From positions 744,001 to 808,000 of the forward strand of contig NZ_JBJFZU010000002.1 of the NCBI RefSeq assembly GCF_045032955.1: a DNA stretch of 64,000 nucleotides, given 5' to 3'. The DNA comes from Ornithinicoccus sp045032955. Lineage in GTDB: Bacteria; Actinomycetota; Actinomycetes; Actinomycetales; Dermatophilaceae. The stretch's first letter is position 1. Every line of letters begins with the position of its first letter. Under the pieces are notes generated by a model. That model did not search any database and was not told the origin of the DNA. It saw only the letters and a program-made list of their open reading frames with translations. A program made the position numbers and the translations under genes. This document shows positions 45,301 through 52,479 of this stretch, one piece after another.

Positions 45301-45972
45301 GCCTCGCACACCGACCTCGGGGCCGGGATCGCGGTGGCGATGAAGGACCTGGAGATCCGCGGTGCCGGCAACCTGCTGGGCGGGGAGCAGTCCGGGCACA
45401 TCGAGGGCGTCGGCTTCGACCTGTACATCCGGCTCGTCGGCGAAGCGGTGGCGGCCTACAAGGGCGAGGCCGGGGAGAGCGCACCGGCGGAGGTGAAGAT
45501 CGAGCTGCCGGTGGACGCCCACCTGCCGCACGACTACGTGCCGGGCGAGCGGCTGCGGCTGGAGGCATACCGCAAGCTGGCGCAGGTCGGTGACGAGGAC
45601 GGGCTGGCCCGGATCCGCGAGGAGCTGGTGGACCGCTACGGCGAGCCGCCGCAGCCGGTGCAGACGCTGCTGGAGGTGGCGCGGCTGCGGACCGTCGCGC
45701 GTGCCGCCGGGATCAGCGACGTCGCGCTGCAGGGGCAGATGGTGCGCTTCGGGCCGGTGGAGAACCTGCGGGAGAGCCAGCAGCTGCGCCTCACCCGGGT
45801 CTACAAGGGCACGCTCATCAAGCCCGCGACCCGGCAGGTGCTGGTGCCGGTGCCCAAGACCGCCCCGGTCGGCGGGAAGCCGCTGCGCGACCAGGAGATC
45901 CTGGACTGGGCGTCCCAGCTGCTGCGGTCGATCTTCCTGGACGACTTCGCCTCGAGCTCGACGTCGACCTGA
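42346..45972 (+). CDS. mfd: Transcription-repair coupling factor Mfd
   Basis: A 1208-residue translocase that dislodges stalled RNA polymerase and recruits UvrA. The N-terminal UvrB-like part has GFPSWETLPHERLSP (residue ~83) and RRGEFAVRGGILDVFPP (~180). The RNAP-interacting domain starts near LRPGDHVVHEQHGVGRFV (~522). The SF2 motor has GDVGYGKTE (motif I, ~682), VVIDEEQRFG (motif II, ~785) and SATPIPRTLEMA (~806), then GLDIPNANTLIVERAD and QLRGRVGR. The C-terminal TRCF domain is complete. Its TGA is followed by array 3. Confidence 0.96.
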   Translation: MPLAPLLDTLRAEASLAPVLEAARAGEPALEVSAAPGAHAALVGLLAAGDEQPLLAVTATGRESEDLVLALGDLLPDGPDAVAGFPSWETLPHERLSPRSDTVGRRLATLRRLAHPDPADPGTGPVKVVVASVRALLQPLVRGLGELVPVQLRAGDERPLTDVAQALVAAAYTRVDMVERRGEFAVRGGILDVFPPTDEHPVRVEFWGDEVEEVRWFKVADQRSLEIAPHGLYAPPCRELLLTDAVRARAAELVDVLPGAEDMLAKVAEGIAVEGMESLAPALVDGMETLVDVLPSGSRVVVLDPERVRTRAHDLVSTSEEFLQAGWAAAAGGGASVPIDLQQVLGTASSWSLADMRSHTLGSRRSWWSLSAFTADESLQEFAADGEGTGTDVEVRSLNVPSVPVTAYRSDAEAIVGDVRGWLAEGRPVVLALEGHGLARRVGEVLAEHEVPNTVLDELPAGPLPTDLVTVTSGHVGRGFQLAGSLVLLGETDLTGSQSTGGSTRDMRRMPSRRRQQVDPLQLRPGDHVVHEQHGVGRFVEMVQRSVQGAVREYVVLEYASSKPRGHGQPDRLYLPTDQLDQLTKYVGGEAPTLHRLGGADWQKTKSRARKHVRQIAGELIRLYSARQATTGHAFGPDSPWQRELEDAFAHAETPDQLISIEEVKSDMEKTVPMDRLISGDVGYGKTEIAVRAAFKAIQDGKQVAILVPTTLLVQQHLQTFTERYAQFPVVVRALSRFQTDKEAKEVIAGIADGSVDLVIGTHRLLGSTVRFKDLGLVVIDEEQRFGVEHKEQLKALRTDVDVLAMSATPIPRTLEMAVTGIREMSTLATPPEERHPVLTFVGGYDEKQIGAAVRRELLREGQVFYVHNKVGSIEKAASRLRELVPEARIETAHGQMGEHRLEQVVLDFWERRFDVLVCTTIVETGLDIPNANTLIVERADAFGLSQLHQLRGRVGRGRERAYAYFLYPPEKPLTETAVDRLQTIASHTDLGAGIAVAMKDLEIRGAGNLLGGEQSGHIEGVGFDLYIRLVGEAVAAYKGEAGESAPAEVKIELPVDAHLPHDYVPGERLRLEAYRKLAQVGDEDGLARIREELVDRYGEPPQPVQTLLEVARLRTVARAAGISDVALQGQMVRFGPVENLRESQQLRLTRVYKGTLIKPATRQVLVPVPKTAPVGGKPLRDQEILDWASQLLRSIFLDDFASSSTST

Positions 45973-45997
45973 CCTGACCTGGCCTGACCCCATCACC

Positions 45998-46106
45998 GAC
46001 CGGGCGAGCGTTGTGTCTCGACCGGGCGAGCGTTGTGTCCTGACCGGGCGCGCGTCGTGTTCCGACCGGGCGCGCGTTGTGTCCTGACCGGGCGAGCGGA
46101 AGGTCA
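45998..46106 (+). repeat. Array 3: five tandem 22-base units, + orientation
   Basis: Units start at 45998, 46020, 46042, 46064 and 46086. Each opens GACCGGGCG, then A/C-GCG, then TTGTG or TCGTG and a short T/C end. The last unit diverges and contains the stop codon of the convergent DUF6918 gene. It is preceded by a short GACCT-type direct repeat just after mfd. It is the left member of an inverted pair with array 4. Confidence 0.95.
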
Positions 46107-46544
46107 GCGCACGAAGCCCTCGAGCGTCGCGCCGAGCCCCGGCAGGGCAGCGATGACGTGGTCCTTGGCCTTGCCGCGGAACGAGCTGTACACCCTGCCC
46201 AACGGGTTGCCCTCGACCCGGCTGGCCGAGGCGTCCGCGACCGCCAGGAGCTCGTCGGCCACCTGGCCGGAGCGACCGGGTGCCGAGAGGTAGGTGCCGA
46301 ACGGCTCGTCCCCCTTGGCGTCGAAGTGGGGGTCGAGGGCGCGTGCTACGCCGGGCAGCAACCGGTCGATGCCCTTGCGGACGCTGCTCTCGCTGGCCTT
46401 CTTGGCTCCGGAGTAGGCGGTCCGCAGCATGGTGCCCGAGATGCCCTTCTTGCCGGCGACCTCGGAGTCGGCCAGCCGCAGCAGGGCCTCGGTGACCTGC
46501 GGACGGGTCTCCGGCGCGAGGAGTGCGGTGCTCAGAGTGCTCAT
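46104..46544 (-). CDS. DUF6918-family small protein
   Basis: A 146-residue soluble protein, mostly helical: MSTLSTALLAPETRPQVTEALLRLADSEVAGKKG, then ISGTMLRTAYSGAKKASESSV and HFDAKGDEPFGTYL. It resembles the actinobacterial family named DUF6918, whose role is unknown. It stands between arrays 3 and 4 with the MFS gene upstream on the same strand (66-base gap). It interrupts the usual neighbourhood of mfd and mazG. Confidence 0.7.
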   Translation of the reverse strand: MSTLSTALLAPETRPQVTEALLRLADSEVAGKKGISGTMLRTAYSGAKKASESSVRKGIDRLLPGVARALDPHFDAKGDEPFGTYLSAPGRSGQVADELLAVADASASRVEGNPLGRVYSSFRGKAKDHVIAALPGLGATLEGFVR

Positions 46545-46610
46545 CGGACGAGCATGGCACGGGTATGCCCCCGCGCGGGGGCGGGTGCGCGCGTCAGGGG
46601 CGGGGATCGG

Positions 46611-48026
46611 TCACCGTCGGCGCAGGTCCCACCAGGCGGCGGCGAGCGCCGCGCTGAGCAGGACCAGAGCTGCGAGGAGCGCTGCCCGCAGGGCCACCGC
46701 CGGGTCGGTGGCGTCGGTGCCGAGGGTGAGTTGATAGACGGTGACCAGGAGCGCCGCCCCGATGGAGGAGCCCACCCGCTGACCCGTCTGCAGCGCGCCA
46801 CCGGCGGCGCCGCCCATCCGGGGCGGGACCTGCGCCAGGGTCAGCGTGAAGTTGGGGGAGATCACCCCGCCGCCGCCGAGCCCGGAGACCAGCAGCGGGA
46901 TCCCCATCCACAGCCACAGCAGCTGTCGGTCGTCGACGTACGGGACGACGAGGGCCAGGACCAGCAGCCCGCTCATCATCACGCTCAGCGCCCGGACGGT
47001 GATCCGACGGCCCCAGCGCGCCACCAGCCGGCCCGCGGCGGGGGCGGAGACGGCGGCTCCCACCGCGAAGGGCGTCATCACCAGCGCGGCTGCCAGGGCG
47101 TCATACCCCAGCCCGTCCTGCAGGAAGATCGAGGTGACGAGGAAGACCCCGGTGAACCCGGTGAAGTAGAGGGTGCCGACCACGATGCCGTTGCCGTAGC
47201 CCGGGGTGCGGCGCAGCAGATCGACGTCCAGGAGCGGTGCACCCTCGCGGCGTGCCAGCCGCAGCTCCCACCGCACGAAGGCCCACCCTGCCACCGGCGC
47301 TAGCACCAGGAGCAGCAGGGCCATCGGCCGCCCGCTCTCCAGGGCGACCACCGGGAGCAGCAGGAGGATCACGGTGAGGCCGACCAGGGCGGACCCGACG
47401 AGATCGAGCCGGGGGTCACCCCGTCCCTGCTGCTGGCGGCCGGGAACGATCCGGGAGATGGCGACCAGCAGGGCCAGACCGATCGGCACGTTGACCAGGA
47501 AGATCCAGCGCCAGCCGTCGTCGGTCCCCGCCACGGCCAGGATGAGTCCGCCGACAAGGGGGCCGATGGCGGAGGAGACGGCGACGGTGAAGCCGAAGAG
47601 ACCGAAGGCCCGCCCTCGTTCGTCACCGTCGAAGAACTGCTGAATGATGCCGGTGTTCTGCGGTGAGAGCAGCCCGGCCGAGACGCCCTGGAGCAGCCGC
47701 GCCGCGATGAGCCACTCGGCGGTCGGCGCCAGCCCGCAGGCAGCGCTGGCGAGCACGAAGCCGGTGAGGCCGATGAGCATCAACCGGCGTCGCCCGAAGG
47801 CGTCGCCCAGCCGACCACCGGTGACGAGCATCAGACCGAACGTGAGGGCATACCCGGAGACGACCCACTGGATGGTGGCCGGGGTGGTGTCCAGGCCGGA
47901 GCGCATGGACGGCAGCGCGATGTTGACGATGGTGACGTCAAGCAGGGACATGAACCCGACGGCGAGCGTGACCCCGAGGATGCGCCACCGCGCCGGATCG
48001 GGTCGCGTGGCGGTGGTGGACGGCAC
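46611..48026 (-). CDS. MFS drug transporter, DHA2 (EmrB/QacA) family
   Basis: A 471-residue, 14-helix proton antiporter type. LLDVTIVNIALPSM in TM1 and GGRLGDAFGRRR in the 2-3 loop are the DHA2/MFS signatures. RLLQGVSAGLLSPQNTG (motif C region, ~110) and a second half with RWGRRI follow. The substrate is unknown; drugs or metabolites are typical. The GTG start at 48026 is set by the short VPSTTATRPD N-terminus, because the frame upstream runs only into array 4. DUF6918 lies downstream. Confidence 0.9.
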   Translation of the reverse strand: MPSTTATRPDPARWRILGVTLAVGFMSLLDVTIVNIALPSMRSGLDTTPATIQWVVSGYALTFGLMLVTGGRLGDAFGRRRLMLIGLTGFVLASAACGLAPTAEWLIAARLLQGVSAGLLSPQNTGIIQQFFDGDERGRAFGLFGFTVAVSSAIGPLVGGLILAVAGTDDGWRWIFLVNVPIGLALLVAISRIVPGRQQQGRGDPRLDLVGSALVGLTVILLLLPVVALESGRPMALLLLVLAPVAGWAFVRWELRLARREGAPLLDVDLLRRTPGYGNGIVVGTLYFTGFTGVFLVTSIFLQDGLGYDALAAALVMTPFAVGAAVSAPAAGRLVARWGRRITVRALSVMMSGLLVLALVVPYVDDRQLLWLWMGIPLLVSGLGGGGVISPNFTLTLAQVPPRMGGAAGGALQTGQRVGSSIGAALLVTVYQLTLGTDATDPAVALRAALLAALVLLSAALAAAWWDLRRR

Positions 48027-48053
48027 CGACGCACGGTACCCCGGGTGCACAAC

Positions 48054-48229
48054 GCTCGCCCGGTCGGGACAGAGTGCTCGCCCGGTGGGTGCGCAACGCT
48101 CGCCCGGTGGGGACAGAGTGCTCGCCCGGTGGGTGCACAACGCTCGCCCGGTGGGGACAGAGTGCTCGCCTGGTGGGTGCACAACGCTCGCCCGGTGGGG
48201 ACAGAGTGCTCGCCCGGTCGGGGGAGAAG
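48054..48229 (-). repeat. Array 4: eight tandem 22-base units in a 44-base dimer pattern, - orientation
   Basis: GCTCGCC starts recur at 48054, 48076, 48098, 48120, 48142, 48164, 48186 and 48208, exactly every 22 bases. On the minus strand, units ending GTTGTGCACC alternate with units ending ACTCTGTCCC, so the true period is 44. Each opens with G/C-ACC-G/A-GGCGAGC. It sits between divergent genes (MFS and lipoprotein) and includes the likely promoter regions of both. Confidence 0.95.
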
Positions 48230-48260
48230 GCCGGGGAAGGGGGCGTGCGATGATGTCCGC

Positions 48261-48806
48261 GTGAAGCGCACGACACGCACGCCGACCTCCGTGGCCCTCG
48301 CCGTGACCGCCACGCTCGCCCTGGCCGGGTGCAGCGGGATGGGGATGAGCGAGGGAGCCGTCATCGACGGCACCGCCTACTCCATCGCCGACGTGCAGGA
48401 GGCCGCGGCCCAGCTCAGCCAGGTCTCGGCCGAGCCGGTCGACGTGCAGACGGTGATCTACGAGGCCGGGGTCATCCCGCTGCTGGAGCCGGCCTTCGTC
48501 GGCACCCCGTACGAGGCCACCGAGTCCGTGCTGCGCAGCAACCTTGCCGAGGCCGGGCTCGAGGAGGAGGCCAGCGACCTCACCCTCGAGGCCGCCACCT
48601 TCCGGCACTACGGGTCCGTGCTCAGCTCGCCCGAGGCCGCGGCCGACCCCGAGCTGGAGCCGGTGCTCGTCGCCCTGCAGTCGGTGACACAGGAGGACAT
48701 CGCCGGCCTCCCGGTCGAGGTCAACCCCCGCTTCGGCGCGTGGGACGCCTCCGGCGGCGGCGTCGTGCCCCAGGTGCCCGCGTGGATCCAGTCGTCCGAC
48801 AGCTGA
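48261..48806 (+). CDS. Lipoprotein, SurA-N-like
   Basis: A 181-residue exported lipoprotein. The basic N-terminus and hydrophobic core end in the lipobox LALAGC (Cys ~24). The mature part begins with a small-residue stretch, then AVIDGTAYSIADVQEA, resembling the SurA N-terminal chaperone start without a PPIase domain. It resembles the lipoprotein commonly found beside mazG near eno (like LpqU/SurA-like genes). The GTG start is the only one giving a signal peptide. mazG overlaps its end. Confidence 0.8.
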   Translation: MKRTTRTPTSVALAVTATLALAGCSGMGMSEGAVIDGTAYSIADVQEAAAQLSQVSAEPVDVQTVIYEAGVIPLLEPAFVGTPYEATESVLRSNLAEAGLEEEASDLTLEAATFRHYGSVLSSPEAAADPELEPVLVALQSVTQEDIAGLPVEVNPRFGAWDASGGGVVPQVPAWIQSSDS

Positions 48807-49834
48807 CCCTTCTGCTCACCTCGCCCCGGGTCGCCCCGGGGCTGCTCTCGGCCTCCGCCTGGGAGGCGCTGCGGGCCGCCGACCACGTGCTCGCCCGTGA
48901 CGTGGAGGCGGACACCCCCCGGGCGGTCGCCGCGGCGGGGGTGGCCGTGCGGCCTCTCCCGGGCGACGTGACCGGCAGCCCGCAGGCGGTGGCCGGCCAC
49001 CTGCTCGGGCTGGACGGCGACCTGGTCTGGGTCGGCTCCCCGGACGGCGACCCCGGTCTCGCGGAGGCGTTGGCCGTGACGCTCCCGGAGGAGGGCGCCC
49101 CCACCCTGGAGCTGCTCGTCGGCTCCTGGGACACCCCCGGTGCCCGGCTGCTCGACGCCGTCGCCGTGATGGACCGGCTGCGCTCGCCCGGTGGCTGCCC
49201 CTGGGACGCCGAGCAGACGCACGCCGGGCTGACCCGCTACCTCATCGAGGAGGCGCACGAGGCGGCCGAGGTGCTGGAGCAGCTGGACGACGAGACCGAC
49301 GAGCAGCTGCGCCAGGACGCGGTCGACGAGCTCGGTGACGTGCTGCTCCAGGTCCTCTTCCACGCCCGGGTGGGCGCCGAGCACGCGGACGACCCCTTCG
49401 ACATCGACGACGTCGCCGCCACCCTCGTCGCCAAGCTGGTCCGCCGGCACCCGCACGTCTTCGCGGCGCCCGACGGCACCGACGGCGCCGATCACGACTT
49501 GGCCACCCCGGCGTCCGTGGAGGCCGGCTGGGAGCGGATCAAGGCGCAGGAGCAGGCGGCCGCCGGTGCCGTGCGCAACCACCCGCTGGACGGCGTCCCC
49601 ACCGGTATGCCCCCGCTCGCCCGCGCCGCCAAGGTCGCCTCCCGGCTGGAGCGGCACGGCCGGGGGCAGTGGCTGCAGGACTGGTCCACCCGCGGCCGGG
49701 CCGAGGGCGAGGCCGGGGCCGACCTGCTGGCCGCGGTGCTGGACCTGCGCTCGCGCGGCCTGGACCCGGACGGTGCGCTGCGGCATACCCTGCGCGCCCT
49801 GGAGCAGGCTGCCCGCGCCGCCGACGAGGACTAG
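48782..49834 (+). CDS. mazG: Nucleoside triphosphate pyrophosphohydrolase MazG with YabN-like N-terminal region
   Basis: A ~350-residue enzyme that hydrolyses NTPs/dNTPs to monophosphates, cleaning damaged nucleotides. The MazG core (residues ~135-330) has DRLRSPGGCPWDAEQTHAGL, the metal-binding EEAHEAAE and DELGDVLLQVLFHARV, and later KLVRRHPHVF and WERIKAQE. The first ~110 residues resemble a shortened tetrapyrrole-methylase part of YabN (TSPRVAPG, AADHVLARD). GTG 48782 overlaps the lipoprotein end by 25 bases. The order mfd-mazG-eno matches Rv1020-1023. Confidence 0.93.
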   Translation: MDPVVRQLTLLLTSPRVAPGLLSASAWEALRAADHVLARDVEADTPRAVAAAGVAVRPLPGDVTGSPQAVAGHLLGLDGDLVWVGSPDGDPGLAEALAVTLPEEGAPTLELLVGSWDTPGARLLDAVAVMDRLRSPGGCPWDAEQTHAGLTRYLIEEAHEAAEVLEQLDDETDEQLRQDAVDELGDVLLQVLFHARVGAEHADDPFDIDDVAATLVAKLVRRHPHVFAAPDGTDGADHDLATPASVEAGWERIKAQEQAAAGAVRNHPLDGVPTGMPPLARAAKVASRLERHGRGQWLQDWSTRGRAEGEAGADLLAAVLDLRSRGLDPDGALRHTLRALEQAARAADED

Positions 49835-49837
49835 GCT
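49832..49837 (+). promoter_or_regulatory. -10-like hexamer TAGGCT overlapping the mazG stop
   Basis: TAGGCT starts with the mazG TAG itself and lies 69 bases before the eno ATG. A strong GAAAGGAG site precedes eno. It is a possible separate eno promoter. Confidence 0.35.
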
Positions 49838-49906
49838 GACGCACGACAGACGGCGCACGCCGCCGGACCGACGACCCCGACGTTCCCCCCTTCGAAAGGA
49901 GCGCAC

Positions 49907-51187
49907 ATGGCTGCCATCGACGCCATCATCGCCCGCGAGATCCTCGACTCCCGCGGCAACCCGACCGTGGAGGTGGAGGTCGCCCTGGACGACGGTACCG
50001 TCGCCCGCGCCGCCGTCCCCTCCGGTGCCTCCACCGGCGCCTTCGAGGCCGTCGAGCGCCGGGACGGCGACCCGTCGCGCTACCTCGGCAAGGGCGTCGA
50101 GCACGCCGTCACCGCCGTGATGGAGGACCTGGAGCCCCGCCTGCTGGGCTTCGACGCCTCCGAGCAGCGCCTCGTCGACGCCGAGATGCTGGCCGCCGAC
50201 GGCACCGACAACAAGGCCGAGATCGGCGCCAACGCCATCCTCGGGGTGTCCCTGGCTGTCGCCAAGGCCGCCGCCGACTCGGCCGGGCTGCCGCTGTTCC
50301 GCTACGTCGGCGGGCCCAACGCGCACGTGCTGCCGGTGCCGATGATGAACATCCTCAACGGCGGCTCGCACGCCGACTCCAACGTCGACATCCAGGAGTT
50401 CATGATCGCCCCGATCGGGGCGGGCAGCTTCCGTGAGGCGCTGCGCTGGGGGACCGAGGTCTACCACGCGCTCAAGGACGTGCTGAAGTCGCGCAAGCTG
50501 GCCACCGGCCTCGGTGACGAGGGCGGCTTCGCGCCGAACCTGGACTCCAACCGCGCCGCGCTGGACCTCATCGTCGAGGCCATCAAGAAGGCCGGCTACG
50601 TCCCCGGCACCGACATCGCGCTGGCGCTGGACGTCGCCGCGAGCGAGTTCTACGACCGCGGCAAGTACACCTTCGAGGGCAAGAAGCGCAAGGCCGCCGA
50701 CATGATCACCTACTACGCCGGGCTGGTCGACGCCTACCCGCTGGTCTCCATCGAGGACCCGCTGCACGAGGACGACTGGGAGGGCTGGGTGGCCATCACC
50801 GAGCGCCTCGGCGCCTCCGTGCAGCTGGTCGGCGACGACCTGTTTGTCACCAACCCCGAGCGGCTGCAGCGCGGCATCAGCGAGGGCGCCGCGAACGCCC
50901 TCCTGGTCAAGGTCAACCAGATCGGCTCGCTCACCGAGACCCTGGACGCCGTCACCCTGGCCCAGAGCAACGGATTCCGCTGCATGATGAGCCACCGCTC
51001 CGGCGAGACCGAGGACGTCACCATCGCCGACCTCGCGGTCGCCACCAACTGCGGCCAGATCAAGACCGGCGCCCCGGCCCGCTCCGAGCGTGTCGCCAAG
51101 TACAACCAGCTGCTGCGGATCGAGGAGGAGCTGGACGACGCGGCGGTGTATGCCGGCGCCGGCGCCTTCCCGCGCTTCCACCCCTGA
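49907..51187 (+). CDS. eno: Enolase
   Basis: A 426-residue glycolytic enzyme converting 2-phosphoglycerate to phosphoenolpyruvate. AREILDSRGNPTVEVEV opens the protein, and GASTGAFEAVERRDGD holds the mobile loop. The metal ligands are in ALDVAASEF, SIEDPLHEDDW and VGDDLFVTN. The catalytic Lys is in LVKVNQIGS, and the signature MMSHRSGETED follows. GAAAGGAGC lies seven bases upstream. It is followed by a strong GC hairpin. Confidence 0.97.
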   Translation: MAAIDAIIAREILDSRGNPTVEVEVALDDGTVARAAVPSGASTGAFEAVERRDGDPSRYLGKGVEHAVTAVMEDLEPRLLGFDASEQRLVDAEMLAADGTDNKAEIGANAILGVSLAVAKAAADSAGLPLFRYVGGPNAHVLPVPMMNILNGGSHADSNVDIQEFMIAPIGAGSFREALRWGTEVYHALKDVLKSRKLATGLGDEGGFAPNLDSNRAALDLIVEAIKKAGYVPGTDIALALDVAASEFYDRGKYTFEGKKRKAADMITYYAGLVDAYPLVSIEDPLHEDDWEGWVAITERLGASVQLVGDDLFVTNPERLQRGISEGAANALLVKVNQIGSLTETLDAVTLAQSNGFRCMMSHRSGETEDVTIADLAVATNCGQIKTGAPARSERVAKYNQLLRIEEELDDAAVYAGAGAFPRFHP

Positions 51188-51200
51188 GCCGTCCGCTGCT

Positions 51201-51242
51201 GCCCGCCCGGCCCGGCGCGGCCTCCGCCCGGGGCGGGCGGGC
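51201..51242 (+). terminator. GC-rich hairpin after eno
   Basis: GCCCGCCC (51201-51208) pairs with GGGCGGGC (51235-51242; 51231-51238 also fits), extended by GGCC/CCGG pairs. It begins 14 bases after the eno stop and has no T-run. Confidence 0.6.
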
Positions 51243-51296
51243 ACGGCATACGCTGATCCCACCCGTCACGTCCATCGCACCCGTCCGAGGAGCACC

Positions 51297-51839
51297 ATGA
51301 GCACGGCCCGCGGCCCGCGCGACCGGCGTCCCTCCGGTGCCGGCTCGCGCCCGCGCTCCACGACGCGCGCGACCAGCCGCCCCGGGCAGCGGGCCACCCC
51401 CCGCGCGGGGGCGACCGTGCCGGCCCGGCCGGCGCCGCCGCACGTGCGCCGGCTCATCGCCCTGGGCGCGCTGCTGGTCGTGATGGCCCTGGTGCTGGCC
51501 CCGGCCCTGTCCGGCTACCTGAGCCAACGCTCGGACATCGCCGCGGCCGAGCGCGAGATCGAGGCGGAGCGCCGGGAGATCGCCGCGCTGGAGACCGAGC
51601 TGGAGCGCTGGCAGGACTCCGACTACGTGGAGCAGCAGGCCCGTGAGCGGCTGCGTTTCGTGAAGGAGGGGGAGACCGCCTTCACGGTCATCGACGACAC
51701 CGGCAGCGACTACACTGAGTCGCTGCCCGGAATGGCCCCGGTGAGTGATGACGTGATTGCCGACAGTCCCTGGTACGGCCAGGTGTGGGAATCCGTGAAG
51801 ATCGCGAACGAGGGCCTCCCCGAGACCACGGAGCCCTGA
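51297..51839 (+). CDS. ftsB: Septum-formation initiator family protein, FtsB/DivIC-like
   Basis: A 180-residue bitopic divisome protein. A long basic, Arg/Pro/Ser-rich cytoplasmic N-terminus (~50 residues) precedes a membrane helix (~53-73, LIALGALLVVMALVLAPALSGYL). A coiled coil follows (~76-105, AAAEREIEAERREIAALETELERW), then the FtsB-type EQQARERLRFVKEGE. Actinobacterial members carry such N-terminal extensions. AGGAGCACC precedes the ATG. The position after eno matches Rv1024. Confidence 0.93.
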   Translation: MSTARGPRDRRPSGAGSRPRSTTRATSRPGQRATPRAGATVPARPAPPHVRRLIALGALLVVMALVLAPALSGYLSQRSDIAAAEREIEAERREIAALETELERWQDSDYVEQQARERLRFVKEGETAFTVIDDTGSDYTESLPGMAPVSDDVIADSPWYGQVWESVKIANEGLPETTEP

Positions 51840-51864
51840 CACCCGGCTCCTCTGAGACGGAGAC

Positions 51865-52479
51865 ATGACGGAACTCGATCGCACCACGCTCGAGGAGAGC
51901 CCCACCCCGGAGGACCTCGAGACCATCCGACGCCAGCTGGGCCGTGAGCCCCGAGGCGTGATCTCGATCTCCCACCGCTGCCCGTGCGGATGCCCCACCG
52001 TGGTCCGCACCGAGCCGCGGCTGCCGGACGGGACGCCCTTCCCGACCAGCTTCTACGCCACCTGCCCCCGGCTGACCGGCGCCATCTCCACCCTGGAGAG
52101 CGACGGCCTGATGAAGCAGATGTCCAAGCGGCTCACCGCCGAGGACAGCCTGCGCTGGGAGTACGCCCAGGCCCACGACGACTACCTGCGCCGCCGCGAG
52201 GAGCTCGCCCACGTGCCGGAGATCGCCGGCATCAGCGCCGGCGGGATGCCGAACCGGGTGAAGTGCCTGCACGTGCTGGTGGCCCACAGCCTGGCGGCCG
52301 GGCCGGGCGTGAACCCGCTGGGTGACGAGGCGATCACCGCGCTCCCCGACTGGTGGGAGGGTGGCTGCTGCAGCGAGCCGGAGCTCGTGCAGGAGTCGCG
52401 CGGCAACACCTGCCCCAAGCACCACCCCATCGACCGGATCGACGAGCCCGCCCAGGGCGACGGCGAGGCCACCGCATGA
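51865..52479 (+). CDS. DUF501-family protein
   Basis: A 204-residue soluble protein. DUF501 features are a Cys-rich CPCGCPTVVRTEPRLPDGTPFPT segment, FYATCPRLT, EDSLRWEYAQAHDDYL, and GISAGGMPNRVKCLHVLVAHSLAAGPGVNPLGD towards the C-terminus. The tail has further Cys and His (GGCCSEPEL, CPKHHP). The several Cys suggest metal binding. The function is not established. It lies between ftsB and ppx as in most actinobacteria (like Rv1025) and overlaps ppx by four bases. Confidence 0.92.
   Translation: MTELDRTTLEESPTPEDLETIRRQLGREPRGVISISHRCPCGCPTVVRTEPRLPDGTPFPTSFYATCPRLTGAISTLESDGLMKQMSKRLTAEDSLRWEYAQAHDDYLRRREELAHVPEIAGISAGGMPNRVKCLHVLVAHSLAAGPGVNPLGDEAITALPDWWEGGCCSEPELVQESRGNTCPKHHPIDRIDEPAQGDGEATA

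Noticed and set aside
45964..45990. Short GACCT direct repeat after mfd as an element of its own
   Set aside because: Only three to four short copies, and simple slippage next to array 3 explains it.
48045..48806. Long ORFs through arrays 2, 3 and 4 as real repeat proteins or N-terminal extensions of the lipoprotein and MFS genes
   Set aside because: They arise because the 22-base unit lacks stops. The true genes have signal peptide, lipobox or first helix immediately after the internal starts.
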